Shown here piece by piece: positions 1-7,552 of a stretch of DNA of 64,000 nucleotides (positions are counted from its first letter, which is position 1; the number at the start of each line of letters is the position of its first letter). This stretch comes from RUG369 sp050949645 (lineage in GTDB: Bacteria; Planctomycetota; Planctomycetia; Pirellulales; Thermoguttaceae): NCBI GenBank assembly GCA_050949645.1, contig JBMNGC010000001.1, forward strand, positions 1,550,001 to 1,614,000, read 5' to 3'. Both the position numbers and the translations under genes were made by a program. Below the pieces are notes generated by a model that saw only the letters and a program-made list of their open reading frames with translations, was not told the DNA's origin and ran no database searches.

Positions 1-161
1 TAGAAATGTCAGAAAACGCGCGAAAAAGGGCCTCTCGCTCATGTGGAATCTTTCCTTTCAGAGTTCGAAGGATAAGTTTCAGACCTTACAGACTTTCGAC
101 GGTCGTTCGCGTCGTCCACGTCCGGACGACGCGAACCAGGACGCCGAAGTCGTAACGCGCG
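1..161. other. Intergenic region downstream of the lactonase gene, with a perfect hairpin
   Basis: No gene is seen here. Positions 105-117 and 124-136 form a perfect 13-bp stem with a 6-nt loop. It lies just past the stop of the minus-strand lactonase gene, but no U-tract follows on either strand, so it is a 3'-end stabilising or Rho-type structure at best rather than a classical intrinsic terminator. Confidence 0.45.
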
Positions 162-1442
162 TTATTTCTCCATATGGACAAACGCGCCGCCGATAGCCCA
201 CGCGATCTGCGTCGGCTCGTCGCTCGCAAGCTTGAGCTCGCCCGTCTCCTGATCAATCGCGTAGACGTATATCGTTCCAGATTTCTTATTGCTCACGATG
301 AGGAACCGACCCGAAGGATCGATCGTAGCAAACCGCGGATAACTGCCGAACGTGGAGATACGTTGTATAAGTGGGAAATCTGGGTTTTCGACGCCGGAGC
401 AAACTTGTTCAGCGTCGAACGCCACGATCGAGTTCTGACCGCGATTCGTCGCGTAAACAACATGCTTGCCATTCGGAAGCGTCACGCCGTCGATCGCAGC
501 CGTCTTGTTGCCGTAAGTATAGGTCACGCCGTCGACAAGCGATTCTTCGTCGGTAAGCTTCTCGCGGTACTTTTCTTCAAGCGTCGACCAGGTTCCTAGG
601 CGTTCGCCCGTACCCTTCTCGAAATCGACGCGGAACGCTGAAACCGTCGAGTCAAGCTCGTTAATCGAGAAAACGAGGAGCTTGCCGTCCTCAGAGTGCG
701 TGAAGGAGAGATGGCGAGGACCGGCTCCGGGCTGCGTTGCAAGGTAAGGAACCGTCGGGTCTTCCGTAAGCGCGCCGGTCTCTTCGTCAAGACGCGCGAT
801 ATAGATTCGGTCCGACCCCAGGTCGCTCATAATGACGCGCCAGATACCGTCGGTCTCGACGAAATAAGACGAATGTCCGTAGGGGTGATTCTGACGACGC
901 TTGATCGGTCCTGAACCGTCGCGGCGATATTTTGCCGTCACTTCGCCGATCGATCCATCTTCTTCAAGCTTGAGGACGGAGAAATCGCCGCTTGAATAGT
1001 TCGCTGCATTCAAGAACTTCGCGTCTGGACAAACGCTCGTATGGCAAACGCCGTCTCCCGTCGTCGGTTTGCTGTTAAGGAACGTCAGGTCGCCGGTCTT
1101 TGGATCGACCTTGCACGCGCACGCGTTCGACCAACCATCCGAACCGTCGACGCTCCCAACGAACCATAACCGATCTTGGTCGGGATTCGACGCCAGATAG
1201 CCCGAAGACGCCGCTTTAAGCGCGAGACGCACGTCGGTAATTGCGCCCGTCTCCGTGTCGAATTTTCCAACGTAAATTCCTTCCGAACGTGGAATTCCCC
1301 GCTCCTTCTGCTCCTCGGTCGTCTGACCCGTCGAGGTCCCGAAATAAATCCAATATTCCTCGGCAAACGCGGAAGCGCTCAAGAGAAATGCGATGAGAGT
1401 TACGGACAAAACAGCTGTTGCGTTGATAAAGAGCGATCTCAT
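162..1442 (-). CDS. Secreted lactonase-family beta-propeller protein (6-phosphogluconolactonase-like)
   Basis: A 426-residue protein of the lactonase / YbhE-type seven-bladed propeller family. Some members hydrolyse 6-phosphogluconolactone; many environmental homologues have unknown substrates. Residues 1-27 are a signal peptide ending in AFA, so this copy is exported, unlike cytoplasmic Pgl. The mature part shows the family's repeated blade pattern, with TGxL/TGAI-type turns, a YGHSS-like segment near the middle and GPRHLSF near residue 245. The ATG at 1442 follows an AAAAGGAG ribosome site, and a TTGATT-17-TATCAT promoter lies upstream. It is a single-gene unit. Its exported location, with sugar-oxidoreductase genes nearby, suggests handling of sugar lactones outside the cytoplasm, but the substrate is an inference. 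Confidence 0.85.
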   Translation of the reverse strand: MRSLFINATAVLSVTLIAFLLSASAFAEEYWIYFGTSTGQTTEEQKERGIPRSEGIYVGKFDTETGAITDVRLALKAASSGYLASNPDQDRLWFVGSVDGSDGWSNACACKVDPKTGDLTFLNSKPTTGDGVCHTSVCPDAKFLNAANYSSGDFSVLKLEEDGSIGEVTAKYRRDGSGPIKRRQNHPYGHSSYFVETDGIWRVIMSDLGSDRIYIARLDEETGALTEDPTVPYLATQPGAGPRHLSFTHSEDGKLLVFSINELDSTVSAFRVDFEKGTGERLGTWSTLEEKYREKLTDEESLVDGVTYTYGNKTAAIDGVTLPNGKHVVYATNRGQNSIVAFDAEQVCSGVENPDFPLIQRISTFGSYPRFATIDPSGRFLIVSNKKSGTIYVYAIDQETGELKLASDEPTQIAWAIGGAFVHMEK

Positions 1443-1498
1443 ATCAAACTCCTTTTAAGTTTCAATTTTCCGGTCAATCGGCTCTATGATCTACGGAA

Positions 1499-1527
1499 AT
1501 GATACCGGCGCGGCGCGATAAAATCAA
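1499..1527 (-). promoter_or_regulatory. Sigma70-type promoter of the lactonase gene
   Basis: On the minus strand, TTGATT (1527-1522) and TATCAT (1504-1499) are separated by exactly 17 bp. Transcription would start near 1492, giving a leader of about 50 nt before the AAAAGGAG-ATG start. Confidence 0.7.
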
Positions 1528-1752
1528 GACGTCGAGCTCGTTCGTCTCCTATCGTCGACGCGCATATGCTCGAGACGTCCTAACCGTCAGTTAGATCGAC
1601 GAGGCCGCGTCGATCGATCTTTTACCGCGGATTAACCGGAATTTAATAGAACGTTGCGAGCTCAGCTTTCCTATGGAATTGATGTGTCTTGAATCGGAAA
1701 ATCGAGCGGCGCGCCGCCGCTTCGCTCTATCCTCGTCCATTAAATACGATCG
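1528..1752. other. Intergenic region between divergent genes
   Basis: The whole gap is 1443-1868. It contains two back-to-back promoters, listed separately. An 85-codon minus-strand frame at 1591-1848 lacks a ribosome site and has Arg/Ser-rich, shadow-like composition; I do not call it. Confidence 0.5.
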
Positions 1753-1781
1753 TTGAAATTCGAAATTCCACCCGTTATAAT
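1753..1781 (+). promoter_or_regulatory. Sigma70-type promoter of the first Gfo/Idh/MocA gene
   Basis: TTGAAA (1753-1758), a 17-bp spacer and a perfect TATAAT (1776-1781). The start point near 1788 leaves a leader of about 80 nt to the ATG at 1869. Confidence 0.8.
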
Positions 1782-1868
1782 AACGCAGGGCCGAGGGTCC
1801 TTGCTTCAGGAAACGCGCTGAAGCGCGTCTTATCTTAGCGCACACCACTTACACGAGCAGGTGTTCCC

Positions 1869-3113
1869 ATGAAATCTAAAATGAACCGTCGAGCTTTCTT
1901 AGGCGCCGCTGCGGCTGCGTCTTTAACTCCTCAACTCATCGCCGACGCTGCTCGCGCCGACGAGCAGTCTCCCCAAATCGCAGGATTCGACCTGACCTCT
2001 ACGGATTACGATCCGCAGCAGGAATGGCGTCCCTACACGGATCGAAAGCTCCGCGTCGGGCTCGTCGGGTACGGCCTCTGCCAGTTCTCCGCTGAATTCT
2101 ATTTTCAAAACCATCCAAACGTCGAAGTCGTCGCCGTCTCCGATCTCTTTCCAGATCGTTGCAACGCGCTCGCAAAACGCGTTAAGTGTGAGAAAACCTA
2201 CCCTTCCCTTGAGGAGATGGTCAAGGACGACTCCATCGAGGCGATCTTCGTCGCAACGGACGCGCCCTCTCATCCGCGACACTGTATCCTCTGTCTCGAA
2301 CATGGCAAGCATGTCTGTCACGCCGTTCCAGTGCACTACGGTCAGCCGGAAGAGGGCGAACAGCTACTCGAATGTGTTAAGAAAAACCGCGGCCTGAAAT
2401 ACGCGATGTTTGAAACCTCTGTGTTCCATGACGACCTCTACGCCATGGAAAAGATCTACAAAGCGGGCGGCTTCGGGCGGCTCATCTATACGGAAGGCGA
2501 ATATCATCACACCTCCCCGCCAAACTCGCCTTCGCTCGATTCCTATGGAAAATGGCGCGGCTCTGGGTCGCCCCTGTGGTACCCAACTCATGCAAGCGCG
2601 TATTACGTCGGCGTTACCCATAAACGTTTTCTCGACGTCTGCGCAAGAGGCATTAACTCATTTGAGAAAAGAAAGCCAAACCAGATCGGCAACACGTTTG
2701 TCGCCGAAGTCGCGTTGCTTAATACGGAAGAGGGCGGCGTGGCGCGCATGATGTGCAGCACGTCGTATGGAACCTACCTTGAAAGCGGTCGAGTCCGCGG
2801 AGAAATCGGAGGCTTCGATTCAACCTATCTTCCGCTAGCGCAAGGATATACGGGCATGCCGGAAGGACAGGAGATCGTTAACAAGTTAGGAAATTCCATT
2901 CTCAAGCCGGCGCTGCCTCCGGGAGTCGAACCAGGAGGTCATGGTGGTTCCCACGGATATCTCTGTTGTGATTTCGTCGACGCCGTTCTCAAAGATCAGG
3001 AGCCGCGCGTTGGCATTATCGACGCGCTTAATATGACGACGCTCGGATACTACGCGCACCTCTCCGCCGCAAAGGACGGCGAAGTCCTAAAGCTTCCAGA
3101 ATATACTCTCTGA
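1869..3113 (+). CDS. Tat-exported Gfo/Idh/MocA-family protein lacking the EKP lysine
   Basis: A 414-residue protein of the Gfo/Idh/MocA NAD(P)-dependent oxidoreductase superfamily, which acts on sugars, inositols and derivatives. A twin-arginine signal (NRRAFLG, residues 6-12) indicates folded export. The Rossmann start is at residues 63-69 (VGLVGYG), followed by a C-terminal alpha/beta domain. Two departures are visible. The glycine motif continues LCQF where a small residue normally follows. The signature C-E-K-P, whose lysine is catalytic in characterised members, reads H-A-V-P at 151-154. So it may bind a dinucleotide but do different chemistry, or serve as a non-catalytic paralogue. It is transcribed alone from the promoter at 1753-1781. 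Family assignment is firm; activity is open. Confidence 0.88.
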   Translation: MKSKMNRRAFLGAAAAASLTPQLIADAARADEQSPQIAGFDLTSTDYDPQQEWRPYTDRKLRVGLVGYGLCQFSAEFYFQNHPNVEVVAVSDLFPDRCNALAKRVKCEKTYPSLEEMVKDDSIEAIFVATDAPSHPRHCILCLEHGKHVCHAVPVHYGQPEEGEQLLECVKKNRGLKYAMFETSVFHDDLYAMEKIYKAGGFGRLIYTEGEYHHTSPPNSPSLDSYGKWRGSGSPLWYPTHASAYYVGVTHKRFLDVCARGINSFEKRKPNQIGNTFVAEVALLNTEEGGVARMMCSTSYGTYLESGRVRGEIGGFDSTYLPLAQGYTGMPEGQEIVNKLGNSILKPALPPGVEPGGHGGSHGYLCCDFVDAVLKDQEPRVGIIDALNMTTLGYYAHLSAAKDGEVLKLPEYTL

Positions 3114-3269
3114 CCACTGTCAGTTTGGCGCAACGCCGAGCTACCGGAAAAATCTAACAAAAGAGAAGAATGATTCGCGGCGTCTCTCCGCGCTTAAAGC
3201 CGGGGAGACGCCCAAGGTATTCACTCGGACGCAACAGTTTTTTATTATCATTTTCTGTAAAACAGACTG

Positions 3270-4073
3270 TCAGTCCGCCGGGATTTCAATGGAAGCAAAG
3301 ACCGGCCGGTGATCGGAAGTTATCGAATCGTCGACGACAAACGTTTCAAGGACGTTGATCCTCTCGACGTTCCTCGCAAAAATATAATCGATCTGTACCT
3401 TGGGGCCGTCCGCGGGGAAAGTCGGCGCGTCGGGGCTGATTTGCGTCCAGGTCTTTTGAAGCGTTTTGATTTCGAGCGAATTTGGCTCCGCGTTGAGGTC
3501 GCCGACGAAGACGATGGGCTTGTCCCGGCGCTTATCCGCTTCCGCGTTGACGATCTCGATCGCAGCAAGACGCAAATCAGCCTTGAGCGGAAAGTGCGTG
3601 TTAAAGAAATAGTAGCGCTCGAATTCGCAGATTTCGAGGACGCGACGGTGCGCGGATCCCTTGATGAAAGCGCGCGTCGTCGCAAGAGGTTCTTCTTTCG
3701 AAAGAACGCCAATTCCGTAGGCGCCTCCCTCAAGCTCCGTCTTGGACACAAAGGTCGGCGTCAGCGCGGTTAATTTTGCAATTTCCCCAAGCTGATCGAC
3801 GTCTTTACCGCTGCGGCCCGTTCTATTATCGACTTCCTGGAGTCCCGCGACGTCCGGGGCGTACTCCTTAATGACCGCCGCCGTGCGTTCCAAATGCGCC
3901 TGACTCGGATCGGAATATGATCCGCCGGGGCCGCGACCAATCTGAATATTAAAAGTCAGGATCTGAAGCCGCAGCGCCTCCTTTTCCCGTGTCTCGGCCA
4001 GAACGTCTGAGCGCCCCGCGGCGAGTCCGCAAAGTCCGACAATCGCGCCTTTTAAAGCGTCGCGTCTCTTCAT
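3270..4073 (-). CDS. Exported endonuclease/exonuclease/phosphatase-family protein
   Basis: A 267-residue protein of the EEP (DNase I-like) metal-dependent phosphoesterase fold. Visible motifs in order are the Asn of LTFNIQ near the N-terminus, LQEVDNR (metal-binding Glu), FNTHF, GDLNAEPN and the terminal SDHRPV with the catalytic Asp-His. The N-terminus has RRDALKG followed by a hydrophobic stretch and LAE, like a short Tat or Sec signal. Two ATGs are adjacent; the second (4073) is chosen because AAGGAG sits 5 nt from it and only 2 nt from the first. Secreted EEP proteins of this size in Planctomycetes often sit near sugar genes. The substrate (nucleic acid, phospholipid or sugar phosphate) cannot be read from the sequence. 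Confidence 0.87.
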   Translation of the reverse strand: MKRRDALKGAIVGLCGLAAGRSDVLAETREKEALRLQILTFNIQIGRGPGGSYSDPSQAHLERTAAVIKEYAPDVAGLQEVDNRTGRSGKDVDQLGEIAKLTALTPTFVSKTELEGGAYGIGVLSKEEPLATTRAFIKGSAHRRVLEICEFERYYFFNTHFPLKADLRLAAIEIVNAEADKRRDKPIVFVGDLNAEPNSLEIKTLQKTWTQISPDAPTFPADGPKVQIDYIFARNVERINVLETFVVDDSITSDHRPVFASIEIPAD

Positions 4074-4489
4074 CATCTCTCCTTAACTCCTAATACGTTA
4101 TGCATTAAAGCCGCGCGAACGAAGTCCCCTGCCCGACTCTAAAGATCGCAATTGCGGCGTTTCATTTGCTGCCTCGAAGTTGTCGGAGTTGTCTTGCAGG
4201 GCGTCGGAACGACAACGCAACGACAACGTTAAGAGAATTGTAAAATCAGGTTGAAACGCGTCAAGGAATCGAACGCGCCCTCCTGATCCTTTTATTTTAC
4301 CTGACCCGTTCATCCGCTCTATACAGAAGCAGACGTAAGATTAAATCATATCTTTCCGAATAATGGATAGAGCGTCGTAAAGAGAAACTCCGATTCCAGA
4401 AAAAAGGTTCTCCCACTGCGCGAATTAGGCAAGCAACGTTGGAGTAAATGCCTCTATGCCAGACACGGATGTAATTAAGGCGTTAGGTA
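4074..4489. other. Intergenic region between divergent EEP and porin genes
   Basis: About 415 bp without a credible gene. A TTTACC-18-TATACA pair near 4293-4322 could drive the porin gene but is weak. A minus-strand 71-codon frame at 4098-4313 has no ribosome site and is rejected. No repeat or RNA structure stands out. Confidence 0.4.
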
Positions 4490-5788
4490 ATGAAAAAGAT
4501 AGCATATTTTACCCCTCTACTTTGTTTAGTGACTTTTGGAGTCCCCGCGGCATGGACCGCCGACCTTGACTCCAACGACGATTCCTCGTCCTTGCCCGTC
4601 GTTGCAAGCGTTATGGATTCTTACGAGGAGGAAGCCGCCCCAGAGCCTGTCGACCCCTTGGAATACACGCCGACGGATGCGAACGCAGAGCTCATAAGCG
4701 AGAGCGCCGCCGACTCTAGCGTCGCCGACTCTATGGAATACGCAACGCCTGAAGTGAACGAACGGTTCTTCAGCGGAAGCATCGTCGGCTCCTGGTCGGA
4801 CGGCCTCGCTAATACGTCCGGTCCCAATTGGAAGATGAATCAGGCGTGGTTGACCTTCCAGAGACCGACGAAAACTGGTCAACAGCTCGACGTCGGCTAC
4901 CGTATCGACGCATTATTCGGCACGAATAACGGTCAGTGCTACGGCGACGGGGGTTTCGACGGTAAATGGGGCGTCAGCGGCGACGGTTACGCCGCGTCCC
5001 TCTATCAAGCGTACGGCGAACTGAGCGTCGGCAACATTACTGGGAAATTCGGAAAATTCGAAACGCTCCTTGGATACGAAAGCCTCGACTCAGCCGTCAA
5101 CGCCGCCACAGTGGGGACGTTAACGCACACCTACATGTATGAGGCGGAACCCTTGACACACTCGGGCGCGCTCTTCACGTGGGCGCCAACCGATAGGTTC
5201 GACGTCAGCTTCGGAGTCGCCGCAGGCGCAGATAACAGCTTCTCGAACTACTACGGCGACACGGGTTTTCTCTTCGGAGCGTCCTTCAAACTTGACGAAA
5301 ACGTCTCCGTCTCTTACGCGGCCGAGCTCAATCAGGTTCACAGCATCGTCGGCGCTGATCGCACCGCACAGAGCTTTGGATATTACGCTCTTGGCGGCGA
5401 CTCCATCGGCGACCAAGACGAATATCTCCAGATGATCGCGCTCGAACTTTGTCTTACGGACAAGCTCGACTACGCGTTCGTCACGAATTACGGCACGATG
5501 CAGGATCGAGCGACCAATACGGATCGCTACAGCCAATACGGTTTCGCAAACTACCTTACCTACGACCTCTCTGATCAGCTCGTCGGAGCGCTACGTTACG
5601 AATATTATGAAGACAAGCTTGAAACGAAGGTCGCTAAGGGAAAACGCCACGACCTTACCTTCTCCGTGGTCTACAAACCGAGCGAGCATTTCTTCGTCTT
5701 GCCTGAAATTCGCTACGACTGGGTCGACGTGGCGGGCAAAAAGGACGACGGCACAACAGGCGCGGTTGCCGTGGGATTCCTCTTCTAA
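4490..5788 (+). CDS. Outer-membrane porin (putative beta-barrel porin-2-like)
   Basis: A 432-residue protein with a signal peptide (about residues 1-23), an acidic Ala/Glu/Asp-rich linker to about residue 85, then a long stretch of alternating amphipathic strands rich in Gly, Tyr, Phe, Asn and Asp. It ends with a terminal Phe (VGFLF), as outer-membrane barrels do. The pattern YGELSVGNITGKFGKFETLLGYES near the middle resembles the putative porin BBP2 family common in Planctomycetes. The barrel would allow passive diffusion of small solutes across the outer membrane, consistent with the sugar-processing neighbours. Monocistronic, with a strong terminator 25 bp after the stop. No binding or gating residue can be assigned. 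Confidence 0.82.
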   Translation: MKKIAYFTPLLCLVTFGVPAAWTADLDSNDDSSSLPVVASVMDSYEEEAAPEPVDPLEYTPTDANAELISESAADSSVADSMEYATPEVNERFFSGSIVGSWSDGLANTSGPNWKMNQAWLTFQRPTKTGQQLDVGYRIDALFGTNNGQCYGDGGFDGKWGVSGDGYAASLYQAYGELSVGNITGKFGKFETLLGYESLDSAVNAATVGTLTHTYMYEAEPLTHSGALFTWAPTDRFDVSFGVAAGADNSFSNYYGDTGFLFGASFKLDENVSVSYAAELNQVHSIVGADRTAQSFGYYALGGDSIGDQDEYLQMIALELCLTDKLDYAFVTNYGTMQDRATNTDRYSQYGFANYLTYDLSDQLVGALRYEYYEDKLETKVAKGKRHDLTFSVVYKPSEHFFVLPEIRYDWVDVAGKKDDGTTGAVAVGFLF

Positions 5789-5812
5789 GCTTAGGAAATC
5801 CAACTTTTCACA

Positions 5813-5854
5813 AAAAAACGGTCTTGAAGAACCACTCTCTTCAAGACCGTTTTT
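5813..5854 (+). terminator. Bidirectional intrinsic terminator between porin and the 548-residue protein
   Basis: A perfect 17-bp stem (5814-5830 with 5838-5854) and a 7-nt loop, with A- and U-tracts at both ends, so it can end both converging transcripts. Confidence 0.92.
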
Positions 5855-5879
5855 ATTACGCCAAGGGCGCCTTAGAACG

Positions 5880-7526
5880 TCATTCGATCTCGTAGACCTT
5901 TATATCGTCAAACGTCGCTACGGCGTCGTCAGACTCCGCGCTTGCCGAAAGTAAGACGACGAGGAAACTCGCGCCTTCGGGAACCGTCGCGACGCCCGTC
6001 GCTTCGACGCGCCCCGACGCGTCTGGCGCGCCCTGCTCCGGGCGGCCAATCCTTATGTCTTGCTGTTCAGAAACCCATCGGTGCGAACTATCCTGCCAAC
6101 GCGCTATTAACGATCCAACGACGTCTCCTTCAACTCCTATCTTGCCAGAAATCAGGTATTTCTTACCTGGTTTAACTTCGCAGGGTTGAATATAGCACGC
6201 GTTCAAATCGCCTTTGATCGCAGCGACGCCGTCGACTTCAAGGAATTGGCCGTGCGAATCCTCGCGTCGCCAGGTCCCCCAATTGGCGAATGCGTTCACG
6301 TCCGTCTTATCCTTGAAGCGTCCGTTGACAATCAGATTTTTGGCGCCCGACGATTCCAGCCTTTCTTTGATCGACGCGTACGCGCCCTGGGGATCGGAAA
6401 GCTCAAAGATAAGCGCCGTCAGGCCTGGCAGAGCCTCTTCCCAGGATTCCCACTCGCCTCCGTTCGGCGGCGCCCACCATCTTTTTTTCTCGCCGTAGAC
6501 CCAGACGTATTCCTCAGCCGCGTCAAACGCCGCCGTCAAATTAGCGCGCAGACGATCGAACCGCGTTTCGCCCGTCCTTGGTCCGCGATAATAGATCGAA
6601 CCCTCGGGATTGGAATACATGTCGAGGTAGAATCCGAATCCTGAAGTCGTTTGCAGGCGGTATTTAGCTCTGTTCTCGGGGCTGACAAGCGCCATAGCGG
6701 GACCGTTGACAGAAATCGCCTCCAAGGAGGCGCGCATGTATTCCAACGCGCCGTCCATGTAATATCCCGACTCGCATCCCTCGACAAATCGCGTTTCGCT
6801 CGACGCTTCGTCAAGGAGTCCGTCGATAAAGGAAGGCAAAAGTCCGTAATAGGAACCGCGCAAGACGTCTTCCGGACGTTCCGCGCGTCCCGCCGCATAG
6901 TTGACCGAATTCATCCACAGACAGAGAATCGTCACGTCCGGGTACTCGTCAACGATCGCCTTACAGAACTGCGCTCCCCGCTTTCGCGCGAGCGCGCGCG
7001 TCTCGTTGAAGCTTAGCGAGGACTTCGAATCCCAGCGAAAGAGCGTCGCGCCGTAGGACTCAAAGTCAAAGCATATTCCTCCGCGAGTCTCGCGAGCGAC
7101 GTACGCGCAAATTCCAACTTTCTCGCTCACCGCCGACCATGCGTCGTCGTCCGTCCAGTCAAATCCCGCCGGATGAAAATTCACGCGAATAAAGTTCTCG
7201 CGGTATCGTTGAAAGTCGCAAGCATTCAGGTCGTCGACGCAACTTTGGAAATCCTCGCGATTCCACCGCTCGGGCGTAAAGAGCGACTGGCTTGAACAAA
7301 GTTGGCCGGCGTCATTTCTGGCGGTCAGATCGTAGACCACGCCGTCGAACGGAGCGTTCGACTCCATCTCGCGATAATGTTCGCGGAGATAATCGGTTGT
7401 GGGGATATCCCATCCGAGCTCGATCAATTTTTTCCTTGGCGCCCCGGAAGGATCGGCGCCAAAAGCGACGACGCTAAAAAACGCGCACGCGGCCAGAAAA
7501 ATCGTCGTAACGAATCGTCCTTTCAT
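5880..7526 (-). CDS. Secreted glycosidase-like protein with C-terminal carbohydrate-binding-type module
   Basis: Family not firmly recognised. The 548-residue protein has a signal peptide (MKGRF... to AFGA). The N-terminal ~390 residues look like a TIM-barrel hydrolase: ELGWDIPTT near the start, FDGVVYDL, CFDFESYGATLF, CLWMNSVNY and EYVWVYGEK at the ends of predicted strands. The last ~150 residues begin NLIVNGRF and read like a CBM4/9-type galactose-binding sandwich. The frame extends to a TTG at 7556, but the ATG at 7526 is chosen because AGAAGGAG ends 10 nt before it. The ATG at 7535 would sit 1 nt from that site. It follows the GH2 gene immediately (stop at 7553), and the Shine-Dalgarno lies inside the gap, so the two are one operon. 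It probably acts on the same polysaccharide as the GH2 enzyme. Confidence 0.78.
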   Translation of the reverse strand: MKGRFVTTIFLAACAFFSVVAFGADPSGAPRKKLIELGWDIPTTDYLREHYREMESNAPFDGVVYDLTARNDAGQLCSSQSLFTPERWNREDFQSCVDDLNACDFQRYRENFIRVNFHPAGFDWTDDDAWSAVSEKVGICAYVARETRGGICFDFESYGATLFRWDSKSSLSFNETRALARKRGAQFCKAIVDEYPDVTILCLWMNSVNYAAGRAERPEDVLRGSYYGLLPSFIDGLLDEASSETRFVEGCESGYYMDGALEYMRASLEAISVNGPAMALVSPENRAKYRLQTTSGFGFYLDMYSNPEGSIYYRGPRTGETRFDRLRANLTAAFDAAEEYVWVYGEKKRWWAPPNGGEWESWEEALPGLTALIFELSDPQGAYASIKERLESSGAKNLIVNGRFKDKTDVNAFANWGTWRREDSHGQFLEVDGVAAIKGDLNACYIQPCEVKPGKKYLISGKIGVEGDVVGSLIARWQDSSHRWVSEQQDIRIGRPEQGAPDASGRVEATGVATVPEGASFLVVLLSASAESDDAVATFDDIKVYEIE

Positions 7527-7552
7527 CTTATTCATGCTCCTTCTCTTTGACG

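Noticed and set aside
1591..1848. 85-codon minus-strand frame in the lactonase/oxidoreductase gap
   Set aside because: Arg/Ser-rich, no ribosome site, and it overlaps the divergent promoter at 1753-1781.
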